From Prochlorococcus sp. AG-355-P18 (GTDB taxonomy: Bacteria > Cyanobacteriota > Cyanobacteriia > PCC-6307 > Cyanobiaceae), in assembly GCA_003280515.1 (NCBI GenBank), contig QCER01000012.1, positions 1 through 43,543 on the forward strand: a stretch of DNA of 43,543 bases, read 5' to 3'. The notes under the pieces were generated by a model, which did not search any database, had not been told where the DNA came from, and saw only the letters and a list, made by a program, of their open reading frames with translations. Within the stretch, counting starts at the first letter, position 1. Each line of letters starts with the position of its first letter. This document shows positions 28,147-37,778 of the stretch, piece after piece. The position numbers and the translations under genes are program-made.

Positions 28147-29414
28147 TTAATTGATGCTTCAAGTTTGCCTTCATAAAGAGGAAAACGATTACATAAGGTT
28201 AATACTCTTTCTTTACATTGACTTTCAATCAGTGAATCGTCTGGGTTAAGTAATCTATCAGCAATAATTTCGCCAACTTCAGCAAAAGCATCTTCATTAA
28301 AGCCTCTAGTAGTTAAAGCAGCAGTTCCCAACCTTAGTCCGCTGGTTACAAAAGGGGATTCAGGGTCAAATGGAACAGTATTTTTATTTGCTGTGATATT
28401 CACTTCACTTACAAGTAAGTCAGCAATCTTACCAGTCATATTGATACTTCTTAAATCGAGTAAAACAATATGGTTATCAGTGCCTCCACTAACGATATTA
28501 ATACCTCTATTTATTAAAGTTGAAGCTAGAACTTTTGCATTTTTTATTACTTGTTGGGAATAATTAACGAAATCTGGCTGCAAAGCTTCTCCAAATGCAA
28601 CTGCTTTAGCTGCAATTATATGTTCGAGCGGCCCACCCTGAGTTCCAGGGAAAACAGATTTATCAAATTTCTTTCCAAATTCTGCATCTTTACACAAGAT
28701 AAGTCCCCCTCTAGGTCCTCTTAATGTTTTATGAGTAGTTGTGGTTACTACATCACAATATGGTATTGGATTTGGGTGAAGTTTACTTGCTACAAGACCG
28801 GCAATGTGTGCAATATCAGCCATTAAGAATGCACCAACTTCATCTGCAATATTTCTAAATGACTCAAAATCGATTGTTCTTGGATAAGCAGAATATCCAC
28901 ATATGATTAACTTTGGTTTTGTTTCAAGTGCTATCTCTCTTATTTCCCCAAAATTTAATTCACTAGTTTCTTTATTTACACCATAGTGAACTGCATTGAA
29001 CCATTTACCACTCATATTTACTGGAGACCCATGAGTTAGGTGTCCACCATGAGATAAATCCATCCCCATGATTGTGTCGCCAGGTTTAAGTAGACTTAGG
29101 AAAACAGCAGCATTTGCCTGCGCACCACTATGGGGTTGAACATTAGCCCAATTTGCATTAAATAATTTTTTCGCTCTCTGAATAGCTAATTCTTCGATTT
29201 CATCAACAAATTCACATCCTCCATAATATCTTTTTTGGGGTAATCCCTCGGCGTATTTATTTGTAAGTACGGAACCTTGAGCCTGCATAACGGCAATTGA
29301 TGCGAAATTTTCGCTTGCTATTAACTCAAGATGAGTTTCCTGCCTATTTTTTTCAGAGTTAATAAAATTCGATATTACTGGATCACTTTCTTTAAGATTT
29401 TGAAGGATATTCAT
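28143..29414 (-). CDS. glyA: serine hydroxymethyltransferase
   Basis: PLP enzyme that converts serine and tetrahydrofolate to glycine and methylenetetrahydrofolate, the cofactor ThyX needs. The 423-residue protein has [11 protein letters not shown] near 29-39, the PLP lysine in [14 protein letters not shown] (about 225-238), and [16 protein letters not shown]. Length and motifs are standard. It is probably the first gene of a unit glyA-cinA-leuC-leuD, given four- to thirteen-base junctions. Confidence 0.97.
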   Translation of the reverse strand: MNILQNLKESDPVISNFINSEKNRQETHLELIASENFASIAVMQAQGSVLTNKYAEGLPQKRYYGGCEFVDEIEELAIQRAKKLFNANWANVQPHSGAQANAAVFLSLLKPGDTIMGMDLSHGGHLTHGSPVNMSGKWFNAVHYGVNKETSELNFGEIREIALETKPKLIICGYSAYPRTIDFESFRNIADEVGAFLMADIAHIAGLVASKLHPNPIPYCDVVTTTTHKTLRGPRGGLILCKDAEFGKKFDKSVFPGTQGGPLEHIIAAKAVAFGEALQPDFVNYSQQVIKNAKVLASTLINRGINIVSGGTDNHIVLLDLRSINMTGKIADLLVSEVNITANKNTVPFDPESPFVTSGLRLGTAALTTRGFNEDAFAEVGEIIADRLLNPDDSLIESQCKERVLTLCNRFPLYEGKLEASIK

Positions 29415-29491
29415 TGAATTTGATAAGTAATACCCATAATATAGACGATATTTTTTAGAAAAATATAAAAAGAATATTTCAGAATTTTAAA

Positions 29492-29565
29492 CGCGCCTGG
29501 AGAGATTCGAACTCCCGACACCCTGATCCGTAGTCAGGTGCTCTAATCCACTGAGCTACAGGCGC
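29492..29565 (-). tRNA. tRNA-Arg (anticodon ACG)
   Basis: 74-base cloverleaf on the minus strand. Acceptor GCGCCTG pairs with CAGGCGC, with G as discriminator and no encoded CCA. The D-arm is GCTCAGTGGATTAGAGC. The anticodon stem CTGA/TCAG encloses CTACGGA, giving anticodon ACG, which is read as ICG after deamination. The T-arm GGGAGTTCGAATCTCTC is canonical. Confidence 0.97.
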
Positions 29566-29621
29566 ATAATTATGTAATATCTCTGTTTCAGGGTCTCTTA
29601 GTCAACTAGATTTCGGGTAAA

Positions 29622-29903
29622 ATGTCTATTATTAACAATCTAATTATTAATATGCCTATAAAGTGGTACGGAAATGGTGACTCAGAAGATCCTATCTATA
29701 AACATTTTTCTCGAATAGTAAATTTTGTTATTCACTGCATGATATTTACTGCGATTGTAAGTGGCACGTGGCTTCTAAAAGAGATTAAATATGAAATCGG
29801 CTATTTTAATAATTTTGCAATTGTCTGGTCAGTTCTTTTGGCCTCCCATTTACTTTTCGTAATTATAAAAAAACCTAAAGATACTTCAAAACAATCAACT
29901 TAA
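29622..29903 (+). CDS. small two-helix membrane protein, unknown
   Basis: Up to 93 residues; a second ATG at codon 11 (29652) would start the protein at MPIKWYGNGDSEDPIYKHFS and is the likelier start, since the first ten residues are low-complexity. Two membrane helices are visible (about 35-52 with IHCMIFTAIVSGTWLL, and 66-84 with AIVWSVLLASHLLFVII). The tail is basic. I do not recognise a family. It is 14 bases upstream of the DUF3181 gene on the same strand. Confidence 0.7.
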   Translation: MSIINNLIINMPIKWYGNGDSEDPIYKHFSRIVNFVIHCMIFTAIVSGTWLLKEIKYEIGYFNNFAIVWSVLLASHLLFVIIKKPKDTSKQST

Positions 29904-29917
29904 ATTAATTTCTATTT

Positions 29918-30202
29918 ATGGACTCTCAGATAAGTATAAGTGATCTAGAAAATGTTGTTTCCGAAAAGGTTTTTATAAAAATAGAAAAGTGGAATTTGTA
30001 TCTTGGAGACGCTGGACTAGCTAGGCATCTTGCTATTGAATGTATCAGCAATAAAGATCAAGGCCCATTGGAGGCTGCAAAATTAAGTCTGAAAGCAATA
30101 AATGTAAAAGTAGGGGATGGTGTTAATAGTATTCCACTGATTAATTTAATCACTAACGCACAAATTCTAGAATTAGAAGAGATTTTGGAAAGTTTTTTTT
30201 AA
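29918..30202 (+). CDS. DUF3181 family protein
   Basis: 94-residue soluble acidic protein. The segment VFIKIEKWNLYLGDAGLA (about 18-35) and a later VKVGDGVNSIPLINLI, with an LEEIL tail, resemble DUF3181, a small family restricted to cyanobacteria whose function is not known. It is likely co-transcribed with the preceding small membrane protein. It ends three bases from the stop of the convergent murJ. Confidence 0.82.
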   Translation: MDSQISISDLENVVSEKVFIKIEKWNLYLGDAGLARHLAIECISNKDQGPLEAAKLSLKAINVKVGDGVNSIPLINLITNAQILELEEILESFF

Positions 30203-30205
30203 AAA

Positions 30206-31789
30206 TTAAATCTCTTTTTTTGAAACTTTAAATTTATTTACTTTCAAGAATTTTGTAAGTAAAAAATAAATCACAAAAAAAGTTAGAGTTCCAAATATTA
30301 ATAATAAAAATTCTGCAAAATTTGAATTGAAGTTATTCGTAGTTTGTAGAATAGTAAAACAAAGTGTGCTGTCTATAAATGCTGCTAATGACATGAGGCT
30401 AATTTTGCTCAATAAATCCAAGTTTGGTAAATGGATATCTTCATTTCGCAGATTAAAAGAAAGCAAAATACAGACTATAAGGTTGACTATTACTGAAGAT
30501 AAAATTATTCCCACAACTCCGAAATTATATGGAGAAAGATTCCCAAAATTCTTAATTGGGGCACCAATTAAAAACCAATCAAAAAAAATATTAAATATTA
30601 TCCCTGCAAATGAAGACTTAAAAGGGAAGCTTGTTCTTTCTATTGAATAGTAAGTTCTTACTAATAAATCTCTATAAAGATAAAATGGTATGCCAACTGC
30701 ATAAGCAATTAATATATTTTTTACTTTTAAAGTTGCTAAATAATCAAAAGATCCTCTTTGAAAAACTAATTGTACGATTTGATTATTGAATGTTATGAAA
30801 AATCCGCTTAAAAAAATAGCTGTCAAGAAACAGTACTCCACCCCAGATATCAATTTTTTTTGGAGACCTCTTTTGTCTTTTTCACTTCTTAATTTAGAAA
30901 ATTTTGGAAGTAATGGCAGAATCAAAGAGTTAGATAAAATGCCTAAGGGGGCTTGTATAAGAAAGTTTCCGTAAGCTAGTCCAGATGCTGCGCCTTGAAA
31001 ACTTGAAGCGAAAAACATATCGATAAAAACATTAATTTGACTTAAACCTGATGAGATAGATGCTGGAATTATTAGTTTGAAAATTCTCATCTCTTCATCT
31101 TTAAATAAATTGAAGGTTGAATCTAATCTCAAGAGACCAATTTTATTTATTTCCGAAATTTGAACAACAAACTGAATTAAAGTTCCTGTCAAAGTTGCAA
31201 AAGCTAGTAATCCCGCGTAATTAAAAAAATGAGAAGATGTATTTTCTTGGTAGAAAATCCAACTAAATAAAATAAAAAAGATAGTAGTTACGCTTGTAAT
31301 TGCTGGACTTATACTTGATAAAAAGAATTTTCTTTGGGAATTTAAGGCGCCAAAGCTTAAACCTATGAAGCCGGATAAAGGGATACAAGGTGTAAGTATT
31401 TGTAATTGGTAAGTAGCAATAGATTTAGTTTCCGAACTTAAATTGGGAGCTAATAATTCTATAAAGTAACTGGAATTCGAGTAAAGCAATATAGCTAAAA
31501 TGAGCAACAATATCGAAAGTTTTATGCTTACTTGAGTTAATATAATGCCTCCATTTTTTTTGTTAAGCGGAGTTAAAACAGCAACGACTGCGTTGTGTAA
31601 AGGACCATTAATTCCTCCAATAATTATCAGCAAAAAACCAGGAATTATATATGCATAATTAAACGCGTCGTATGTTATGCCAACCCCAAAAGCAGCAGCT
31701 ATGAAAATTTGTCTTATAAGCCCAGCTAATTTACTTAGACTAGTACCAATTGAAATTGAAAAAACATTATTTTTAAAAAATGAATGCAT
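30206..31789 (-). CDS. murJ: lipid II flippase MurJ (MviN family)
   Basis: Polytopic protein that moves lipid II across the inner membrane for peptidoglycan synthesis. About 14 hydrophobic segments span 527 residues. The N-terminus SLSKLAGLIRQIFIAAAFG and the conserved GGINGPLHNAVVAVLTPL region are typical of MviN. I use the ATG at 31787-31789 (MHSFFKNN); a TTG at 31828 would add 13 residues with no membrane segment. It is divergent from sfsA across about 70 bases. Confidence 0.93.
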   Translation of the reverse strand: MHSFFKNNVFSISIGTSLSKLAGLIRQIFIAAAFGVGITYDAFNYAYIIPGFLLIIIGGINGPLHNAVVAVLTPLNKKNGGIILTQVSIKLSILLLILAILLYSNSSYFIELLAPNLSSETKSIATYQLQILTPCIPLSGFIGLSFGALNSQRKFFLSSISPAITSVTTIFFILFSWIFYQENTSSHFFNYAGLLAFATLTGTLIQFVVQISEINKIGLLRLDSTFNLFKDEEMRIFKLIIPASISSGLSQINVFIDMFFASSFQGAASGLAYGNFLIQAPLGILSNSLILPLLPKFSKLRSEKDKRGLQKKLISGVEYCFLTAIFLSGFFITFNNQIVQLVFQRGSFDYLATLKVKNILIAYAVGIPFYLYRDLLVRTYYSIERTSFPFKSSFAGIIFNIFFDWFLIGAPIKNFGNLSPYNFGVVGIILSSVIVNLIVCILLSFNLRNEDIHLPNLDLLSKISLMSLAAFIDSTLCFTILQTTNNFNSNFAEFLLLIFGTLTFFVIYFLLTKFLKVNKFKVSKKEI

Positions 31790-31859
31790 TTTGATTTGTG
31801 TAAAATTTTCAAGAACTTTAAGTTTCAATTATATTTGATTTTTAACTAACGACTTGTTT

Positions 31860-32600
31860 ATGAATGATCGGATAATTGAATTTGATCCACTAATTGAAGG
31901 GGTTTTAATTAAAAGGTATAAAAGGTTTCTTGCAGATATTAAATTAGAGAGTGGAGAGGTAGTAACTGCTCATTGTGCTAACACAGGCCCAATGAGGGGA
32001 CTTTTGAGTGAGGGAGCAAAAGTAAGAATAAGTGTTTCTTCTTCTACAAAAAGAAAACTACCTTTTACTTGGGAACAGATATGTGTTTTTGATTCAAAAA
32101 ACCAGGAGGTTTGGGTAGGTATTAATACTCTATTTGCAAATAAGTTAATTAAAAAGGTTATTGAGAAAAATCTGTTAAACGAAATAATAGGCGAAATAGA
32201 GACAATTAAATCTGAAGTTCCCTATGGAAAAGATAAAAAAAGCAGAATTGACTTTTTTTTAACTCCAAAATCTTCAAATCCTGATAAACGTAACATTTAC
32301 ATAGAGGTTAAAAATACGACTTGGATTAAAGAAAATGTAGCTCTATTCCCAGATACAGTAACGAAAAGAGGCCAAAAACACCTCATGGAATTAAAGGAAT
32401 TAATTCCTGAAAGTAAAAGTGTCTTGGTGCTTTGTATTACTAGAAAAGACGCGAGTTTTTTTGCACCTGGAGATGATGCAGATCCCTTGTACGGCAGTCT
32501 TTTTAGAGAATCATTCAATGCAGGAATGATAACTATTCCATGTTGCTTTGAATTTCATAAAGACCACGTATCATGGAAAGGAATTAAACCTTTGAAATAA
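31860..32600 (+). CDS. sfsA: SfsA family protein
   Basis: 246 residues from the ATG at 31860 (a TTG six bases upstream is an alternative). Family marks are [16 protein letters not shown] near the start, [14 protein letters not shown], the SRIDFFL stretch, and YIEVKNTTW with [16 protein letters not shown]; the last region carries acidic and lysine residues in a nuclease-like arrangement. E. coli SfsA was named for sugar-fermentation stimulation, and its true biochemical role is unsettled. Confidence 0.93.
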   Translation: MNDRIIEFDPLIEGVLIKRYKRFLADIKLESGEVVTAHCANTGPMRGLLSEGAKVRISVSSSTKRKLPFTWEQICVFDSKNQEVWVGINTLFANKLIKKVIEKNLLNEIIGEIETIKSEVPYGKDKKSRIDFFLTPKSSNPDKRNIYIEVKNTTWIKENVALFPDTVTKRGQKHLMELKELIPESKSVLVLCITRKDASFFAPGDDADPLYGSLFRESFNAGMITIPCCFEFHKDHVSWKGIKPLK

Positions 32601-32664
32601 ATAAAATCTTGATATTTCGTAATCCTTAAAAAAAAAATTTTTTAATTTAACAAATATAATTTTG

Positions 32665-32697
32665 GTATGCAACTATAAAATTGGTAACAAAGACTAC
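32665..32697 (+). promoter_or_regulatory. tandem NtcA-like boxes upstream of amt1
   Basis: GTAACAAAGACTAC (32684-32697) is a perfect match to GTA-N8-TAC. A second, weaker box, GTATGCAACTATAA (32665-32678), has one mismatch. They lie 84-116 bases upstream of amt1. No TAN3T -10 box sits at the standard 22-base distance from either. A TATAAT occurs just upstream (32655-32660), so the exact promoter layout is unclear. Confidence 0.55.
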
Positions 32698-32739
32698 TAG
32701 ACACTAATAAGTTTTTTGAGCAAAATTGAATATGAAAGG

Positions 32740-32761
32740 AAACAGTACAAACTGTTTTTTT
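32740..32761 (+). promoter_or_regulatory. hairpin with T-run in the amt1 leader
   Basis: AAACAGT pairs perfectly with ACTGTTT around an ACAA loop and is followed by four more T. It lies 20 bases upstream of the amt1 ATG and downstream of the NtcA-like boxes. It has the form of a weak intrinsic terminator (two GC pairs), so it could attenuate amt1 or end sfsA transcripts. Confidence 0.4.
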
Positions 32762-32780
32762 GCAGATCTAATTTTTTTTT

Positions 32781-34241
32781 ATGACCACTGCTTTGCAAAC
32801 GCCTCAAAGGCGCTCTAGGTCCAAATTACAAGATGCAAGTCTTGTCAATGGACCTATGCTCCTTTTGAGGAGTATTCGAGGATTTAGTTCAAACCGCTCT
32901 ATGTTGTGGCTTGCAACTGTTCCTTTAGCTTTGTTTGGTTTAGGTATTTTTAATCTTTCAGCTCACGCAGCTGAATTACCTGAGTTGAATGCAGCTTTTC
33001 TTGCTAACAATTTATGGCTTTTGATCGCTACTATTTTAGTGATCTTTATGAACGCTGGTTTCGCTATGGTTGAGGCTGGTATGTGTCGTTCTAAGAACGC
33101 AGTAAACATACTTGCTAAAAACTTATTCGTATTTGCTCTAGCTGTAACCTCTTATTGGTTTATCGGCTATTCATTAATGTACGGAGGTAGTGTCGCTGAC
33201 GGATGGCTTTATTTTGGAGGCTTATTTTTTGATCCAACAGTTACTGCAGATATGGTAACTGATGCTGGATTAGTCCCAACAGTTGATTTCTTGTTCCAGT
33301 CTGCATTCGCAGGAACTGCGGCAACTATCGTTTCCGGTCTTGTTGCTGAAAGAGTTAAATTTGGAGAATTTGTTGTTTTTGCTGTTGTATTAACTGCATT
33401 TATATATCCAATTGCTGGTAGCTGGAAATGGAATGGTGGTTGGCTTGATTCTTTAGGTTTTGTAGACTTTGCTGGTTCTTCAATTGTTCACTCAGTTGGA
33501 GCATGGGCAGGTCTTGTAGGAGCTATGCTTCTTGGACCAAGAATTGGCAAGTACTCTGATGGGAAACCACAGGCTATGCCAGGACACAATATGGCTATAG
33601 CTACTCTAGGTGCACTAGTTCTATGGATAGGTTGGTACGGTTTTAACCCCGGTTCTCAACTTGCTATGGATCAATGGGTTCCATATGTTGCAGTAACAAC
33701 TACTTTGGCAGCAGCAGCTGGAGCTATTGGTGCAACAATTGTTTCAACATTAACTTCTGGTAAGCCTGATCTTACAATGATAATTAACGGAATCCTCGCA
33801 GGTTTGGTTAGTATCACTGCTGGTTGTGGTGATATGACTCTTGCTGGAGCCTGGTTCGCAGGTCTAGTAGGTGGAATAATCGTTGTATTTTCTGTTGCAG
33901 CACTTGATGCCGCTGAGATCGATGATCCTGTAGGTGCATTCTCTGTTCACGGAGTTTGTGGTGTATGGGGTACTGTAGTTATCGGTCTTTGGGGTACAGC
34001 TGTACAAGGTGACGGAGCAGGTATGGGATTGTTCAATGGTGGAGGTATTACTCTGCTTCTAGTTCAAGCTCTTGGTGCCGCAGCTTATGCTATCTGGACA
34101 CTAGTTACTTGCTGGATTGCCTGGTCTGTTATTGGAGGATTATTCGGTGGAATCCGAGTATCTGAAGAGGAAGAGACTCAAGGCTTAGATATAGGAGAGC
34201 ATGGAATGGAAGCATATCCAGACTTTGCATCTGCTAAATAA
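32781..34241 (+). CDS. amt1: ammonium transporter Amt1
   Basis: Trimeric channel protein for ammonium uptake, the main nitrogen source of Prochlorococcus. The 486 residues start with a long polar region, then a signal-like helix ending in SAHAAELPE (about 60-70), and eleven further helices. Conserved marks are NAGFAMVEAGMCRSKN, the pore twin histidines in SIVHSVGAWAG and FSVHGVCGVWG, and the GWYGFNPGS motif. Codon choice looks optimised (many GCT, GGT, GTT), consistent with high expression. A strong terminator follows. Confidence 0.97.
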   Translation: MTTALQTPQRRSRSKLQDASLVNGPMLLLRSIRGFSSNRSMLWLATVPLALFGLGIFNLSAHAAELPELNAAFLANNLWLLIATILVIFMNAGFAMVEAGMCRSKNAVNILAKNLFVFALAVTSYWFIGYSLMYGGSVADGWLYFGGLFFDPTVTADMVTDAGLVPTVDFLFQSAFAGTAATIVSGLVAERVKFGEFVVFAVVLTAFIYPIAGSWKWNGGWLDSLGFVDFAGSSIVHSVGAWAGLVGAMLLGPRIGKYSDGKPQAMPGHNMAIATLGALVLWIGWYGFNPGSQLAMDQWVPYVAVTTTLAAAAGAIGATIVSTLTSGKPDLTMIINGILAGLVSITAGCGDMTLAGAWFAGLVGGIIVVFSVAALDAAEIDDPVGAFSVHGVCGVWGTVVIGLWGTAVQGDGAGMGLFNGGGITLLLVQALGAAAYAIWTLVTCWIAWSVIGGLFGGIRVSEEEETQGLDIGEHGMEAYPDFASAK

Positions 34242-34260
34242 TCTAACTTAAACTTGATTT

Positions 34261-34295
34261 AAGAAACCTGACTTATGTCAGGTTTCTTTTTTTTT
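34261..34295 (+). terminator. intrinsic terminator of amt1
   Basis: A perfect 12-bp stem (AAGAAACCTGAC with GTCAGGTTTCTT) and a TTAT loop, followed by a run of T to 34295. It begins 20 bases after the amt1 stop. This is one of only two clear intrinsic terminators in the window. Confidence 0.92.
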
Positions 34296-34329
34296 CGAAA
34301 AATTATTTAAAACGTTGTAATATAAAAAG

Positions 34330-35526
34330 ATGGATACTCAAGCTTTTAGAAGATCACTTCACCATTCTGATAGATATAATAGAAGGGGTTTCGATTCTCC
34401 AACAAAAAGAGCCCAAGCTTTAGAAGAAGCTTATCAAAGTGATTTGATAAGTTCTATTAGGGATAATGGTTTTACCTACACTAAAGGCAGACTTAATATT
34501 AAATTAGCCCAAGCCTTCGGTTTCTGTTGGGGAGTTGAAAGAGCTGTAGCAATGGCTTATGAAACTAGAAGACATTACCCAAATGAGAATATTTGGATAA
34601 CAAACGAAATAATTCATAATCCCTCGGTTAATGATCATCTAAGAAAAATGAATGTAAAATTCATTTCAGCTAAAAATGGAATTAAAGATTTTTCTTCGGT
34701 TTCTAATGGAGATGTTGTTATACTCCCTGCTTTCGGAGCTACTGTTCAAGAAATGAAACTCTTGCATGAGAAAGGTTGTCATATCATTGATACTACTTGT
34801 CCATGGGTTTCTAAAGTTTGGCATACAGTTGAAAAACATAAAAAACATGTTTTTACATCTATTATTCACGGAAAATTTAAGCATGAAGAGACCCTTGCTA
34901 CAAGTTCATTCGCAGGTAAATATTTAGTTGTACTTGATCTAGAAGAAGCAAACTACGTATCTGAATATATTTTGGGGAGAGGCAATAGAAATGAGTTTAT
35001 GAACAAATTTTCTAAAGCTTGTTCTAATGGATTTGATCCTGATAAAGATTTAGATAGAGTGGGAGTTGCGAATCAAACAACTATGCTGAAGAGCGAGACC
35101 GAGGAAATTGGAAAGGTTTTTGAAAGGACTATGTTAAAAAAGTTTGGACCAGAAAATTTAAATAGTCACTTTTTAGCTTTTAATACTATTTGTGATGCAA
35201 CTGAAGAAAGACAAGATGCGATGTTCTCTTTGGTTGATGAAGACCTGGATATTCTAGTAGTTATTGGAGGCTTCAATTCCTCCAATACTACTCATCTACA
35301 AGAAATAGCGATTACTAAAAACATTATTTCTTTTCACATTGATACGCCAGAGAGGATATCAGTTAAAGAAAACTCAATATTTCATAAGCCACTAGGATCA
35401 GAATTAAAACTTAAAAAAAATTTTCTACCTAGTGGAAAAATTAATGTTGGAATTACCTCCGGTGCATCCACTCCTGATAAGGTCGTTGCAGATGTTATTG
35501 AAAAGTTAATTGATATTGCTTCATGA
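34330..35526 (+). CDS. ispH: 4-hydroxy-3-methylbut-2-enyl diphosphate reductase
   Basis: Last enzyme of the MEP isoprenoid pathway, producing IPP and DMAPP for chlorophyll, carotenoids and quinones. The 398 residues are of the longer cyanobacterial/plant form, with an extra N-terminal region of about 55 residues. The three cluster cysteines are in [12 protein letters not shown] (C66), [11 protein letters not shown] (about 157) and [13 protein letters not shown] (about 288). [11 protein letters not shown] and SGASTPD further confirm it. Confidence 0.97.
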   Translation: MDTQAFRRSLHHSDRYNRRGFDSPTKRAQALEEAYQSDLISSIRDNGFTYTKGRLNIKLAQAFGFCWGVERAVAMAYETRRHYPNENIWITNEIIHNPSVNDHLRKMNVKFISAKNGIKDFSSVSNGDVVILPAFGATVQEMKLLHEKGCHIIDTTCPWVSKVWHTVEKHKKHVFTSIIHGKFKHEETLATSSFAGKYLVVLDLEEANYVSEYILGRGNRNEFMNKFSKACSNGFDPDKDLDRVGVANQTTMLKSETEEIGKVFERTMLKKFGPENLNSHFLAFNTICDATEERQDAMFSLVDEDLDILVVIGGFNSSNTTHLQEIAITKNIISFHIDTPERISVKENSIFHKPLGSELKLKKNFLPSGKINVGITSGASTPDKVVADVIEKLIDIAS

Positions 35527-35629
35527 ATTTGTTATTTAACTGTAAATTTGCTTAGTTTTTTTAATTTATTAGTCAGATAATTCCAAAAGATATACTTTAT
35601 TAACTAGAATAATGAAAAATTAAAGAAGT

Positions 35630-36190
35630 ATGGAAGACAAAGCACAGACTAATCAAGTTCAAACTGCTAGTATGAATAGATCTAAAGCGCCCCAAAAAGT
35701 TGAAGTTGTAGTTGCAAATTCATCTTCAGGGTCAGAAGTAAATATCCTTGGAGAACTATCGATTTTTGTTTTAAGAATAGGTTTTTGTGCTCTAATGATT
35801 CATCATGGCCTCGAGAAACTTCAGGATCCGCAGGGTTTTGCTGAGTTTGTAGTTGGTAAGTACTTCCCATTTTTGCCAGGTGATCCTGTTATTTGGACTT
35901 TTGGAGCAGCAATTACTCAATTGGTATGCCCATTAGGATTGGCTTTGGGGATTTTTGCGAGGCTTTCTTCTCTTGGTTTATTCTCTACCATGGCTTTTGC
36001 AGTTTATTTTCATCTCCTTGACACGGGACTAGAAGGTTTTCCTCTAGCAGTGGTTGAAGGTCATAATTATGCTTTCGAATTGTCATTTATATATGGGGCT
36101 ATTTCTCTTTACTTTCTATGTGCTGGTCCAGGCAGGCTATCTTTATTTAGAAAAACTAACAAGATTACATATTATCCAAAATCAACATAA
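35630..36190 (+). CDS. DoxX family membrane protein
   Basis: 186 residues: a polar N-terminus of about 45 residues, then four membrane helices. Motifs are LRIGFCALMIHHGLEKLQDP (about 49-68), FPFLPGDPVIWTFGAAI, and ALGIFARLSSLGLFSTMAFAVYFHL, which fit the DoxX/DoxD-like family. Members are linked with quinone-related or redox functions in some bacteria, but the role here is unknown. The gene ends one base before the convergent purH stop. Confidence 0.85.
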   Translation: MEDKAQTNQVQTASMNRSKAPQKVEVVVANSSSGSEVNILGELSIFVLRIGFCALMIHHGLEKLQDPQGFAEFVVGKYFPFLPGDPVIWTFGAAITQLVCPLGLALGIFARLSSLGLFSTMAFAVYFHLLDTGLEGFPLAVVEGHNYAFELSFIYGAISLYFLCAGPGRLSLFRKTNKITYYPKST

Positions 36191-36191
36191 C

Positions 36192-37745
36192 TTAATGTAA
36201 AAAGTGCCTTTTTTGCGTAAATACCATTGAGATTCCCTTCAAATTACACATATCAATACTTTCCTGATCTCTTAAACTTCCTCCAGGTTGAATAATAGCT
36301 TTTATTCCATAATCATTCGCTAGTTCTACAGTATCCGCAAATGGGAAAAACCCATCACTTGCTAGGACAGCATCAGAACATAGTCTTCCAGCTGCTTTTA
36401 GTGCAATTTTTGCAGCTCCAACTCTATTCATTTGTCCAGCTCCAATACCGATAGTTTTTTGGCCTTTTGCAATAACAATGGCATTAGATTTCACGTGTTT
36501 ACAAATTTTCCATGCAAAATTTAGATCTAAGTTATTGTGATTACTTGGATTTTTGTTAGTTACTGAAATCCAATTTTCAGTTTTTTCTTCACTATCGTCA
36601 GTATCTTGAACTAGTAATCCTCCCATTATTGATTTAGTAGAATTTTGATTCTTTTTTGGAAGTTGATCTTTTGAAAACTTTAAAATTCTTAAATTCTTTT
36701 TAACTTTTAAAATTTCTAAAGCTTCCTCATCAAAAGATGGAGCGACGACACATTCTAAGAAAATATCTTTGAGGTGAATTGCGGTCTCACTATCAACATT
36801 TGAATTAAAAGCAACTATTCCTCCAAATGCACTAACAGAGTCGCATTCCAAAGCATTCAAAAATGCTTTAGAAGTTGAATTACTTATGGAGGCACCACAA
36901 GGATTATTGTGTTTTAAAATAACACAGGCAAACATATCGGTTGTGAGCTCATCTTTTTCCGAATAGCCAAACTCTAAAACTGTTGAAAGTGCCGACTCTA
37001 GATCTAATAGATTGTTATAACTTAAGTCTTTTCCTTGTAATTGTTCTGCTGAGTTCCATCCAATGTTATTTAAACCATACCAGAAAGCTTTTTGATGTGG
37101 GTTCTCCCCATATCTTAAAGTTTTGATTAGTGGATAAGATTCAATATATTTGGAAGATTGTAAATCTCTTTCTTTTCTTATCCAATTAGATATTGCAGTG
37201 TCATAGTCTGCTGTATGTTGAAAAGCTTCAAGGGCTAATTTTGCTTTATATGATTCTTTCAAATCACCTTTTTTACTTTCCTCAAGAAAATTTTGATACT
37301 GACTAGGATCTACTAAAACGGAAACATCTTTATGATTTTTAGCTGCAGAACGAATCATGGATGGCCCTCCGATATCGATGTTTTCAATAGCATCTTCCCA
37401 TTTAGCTCCTTGATCTATAGTTTTTTTAAAAGGATATAAATTGACAACTACTAAGTCAATTAACTCAATATTGTTAGCCACAATATCTTTTTTATGTTCT
37501 TCGTCAGTTCTTTTAGCTAGTATTCCCCCGTGTATTTTTGGATGTAAAGTTTTAACTCTTCCCCCTAGTATTTCTGGAGAATTAATAAAATCTGCAATCC
37601 TAATAACTGGAATATTTGCTTCTATAAGATGCTTCGCAGTGCCTCCACTTGATAAAATTTTATAATTAAATCGTTCTACCAATTCCTTGCAAAATGGGAT
37701 TATATTTTTTTTATCAGAGACACTTACTAAAGCTAATGGTGACAT
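36192..37745 (-). CDS. purH: bifunctional AICAR formyltransferase / IMP cyclohydrolase
   Basis: Performs the final two steps of purine synthesis to IMP. The 517 residues comprise the N-terminal MGS-like cyclohydrolase (about 1-195: LVSVSDKK, SSGGTAKHL, GGRVKTLHPKIHGGIL) and the C-terminal transformylase (LRYGENPHQKAFWY, VILKHNNPCG with the catalytic Lys-His, and IGIGAGQMNRVGA). It is divergent from the esterase gene across only 33 bases. Confidence 0.97.
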   Translation of the reverse strand: MSPLALVSVSDKKNIIPFCKELVERFNYKILSSGGTAKHLIEANIPVIRIADFINSPEILGGRVKTLHPKIHGGILAKRTDEEHKKDIVANNIELIDLVVVNLYPFKKTIDQGAKWEDAIENIDIGGPSMIRSAAKNHKDVSVLVDPSQYQNFLEESKKGDLKESYKAKLALEAFQHTADYDTAISNWIRKERDLQSSKYIESYPLIKTLRYGENPHQKAFWYGLNNIGWNSAEQLQGKDLSYNNLLDLESALSTVLEFGYSEKDELTTDMFACVILKHNNPCGASISNSTSKAFLNALECDSVSAFGGIVAFNSNVDSETAIHLKDIFLECVVAPSFDEEALEILKVKKNLRILKFSKDQLPKKNQNSTKSIMGGLLVQDTDDSEEKTENWISVTNKNPSNHNNLDLNFAWKICKHVKSNAIVIAKGQKTIGIGAGQMNRVGAAKIALKAAGRLCSDAVLASDGFFPFADTVELANDYGIKAIIQPGGSLRDQESIDMCNLKGISMVFTQKRHFLH

Positions 37746-37778
37746 TATGGGAAAGTTTACTTACTTAAGAATATAAAC

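Noticed and set aside
32297..32518. Minus-strand frame inside sfsA
   Set aside because: It is the shadow of a well conserved SfsA coding region.
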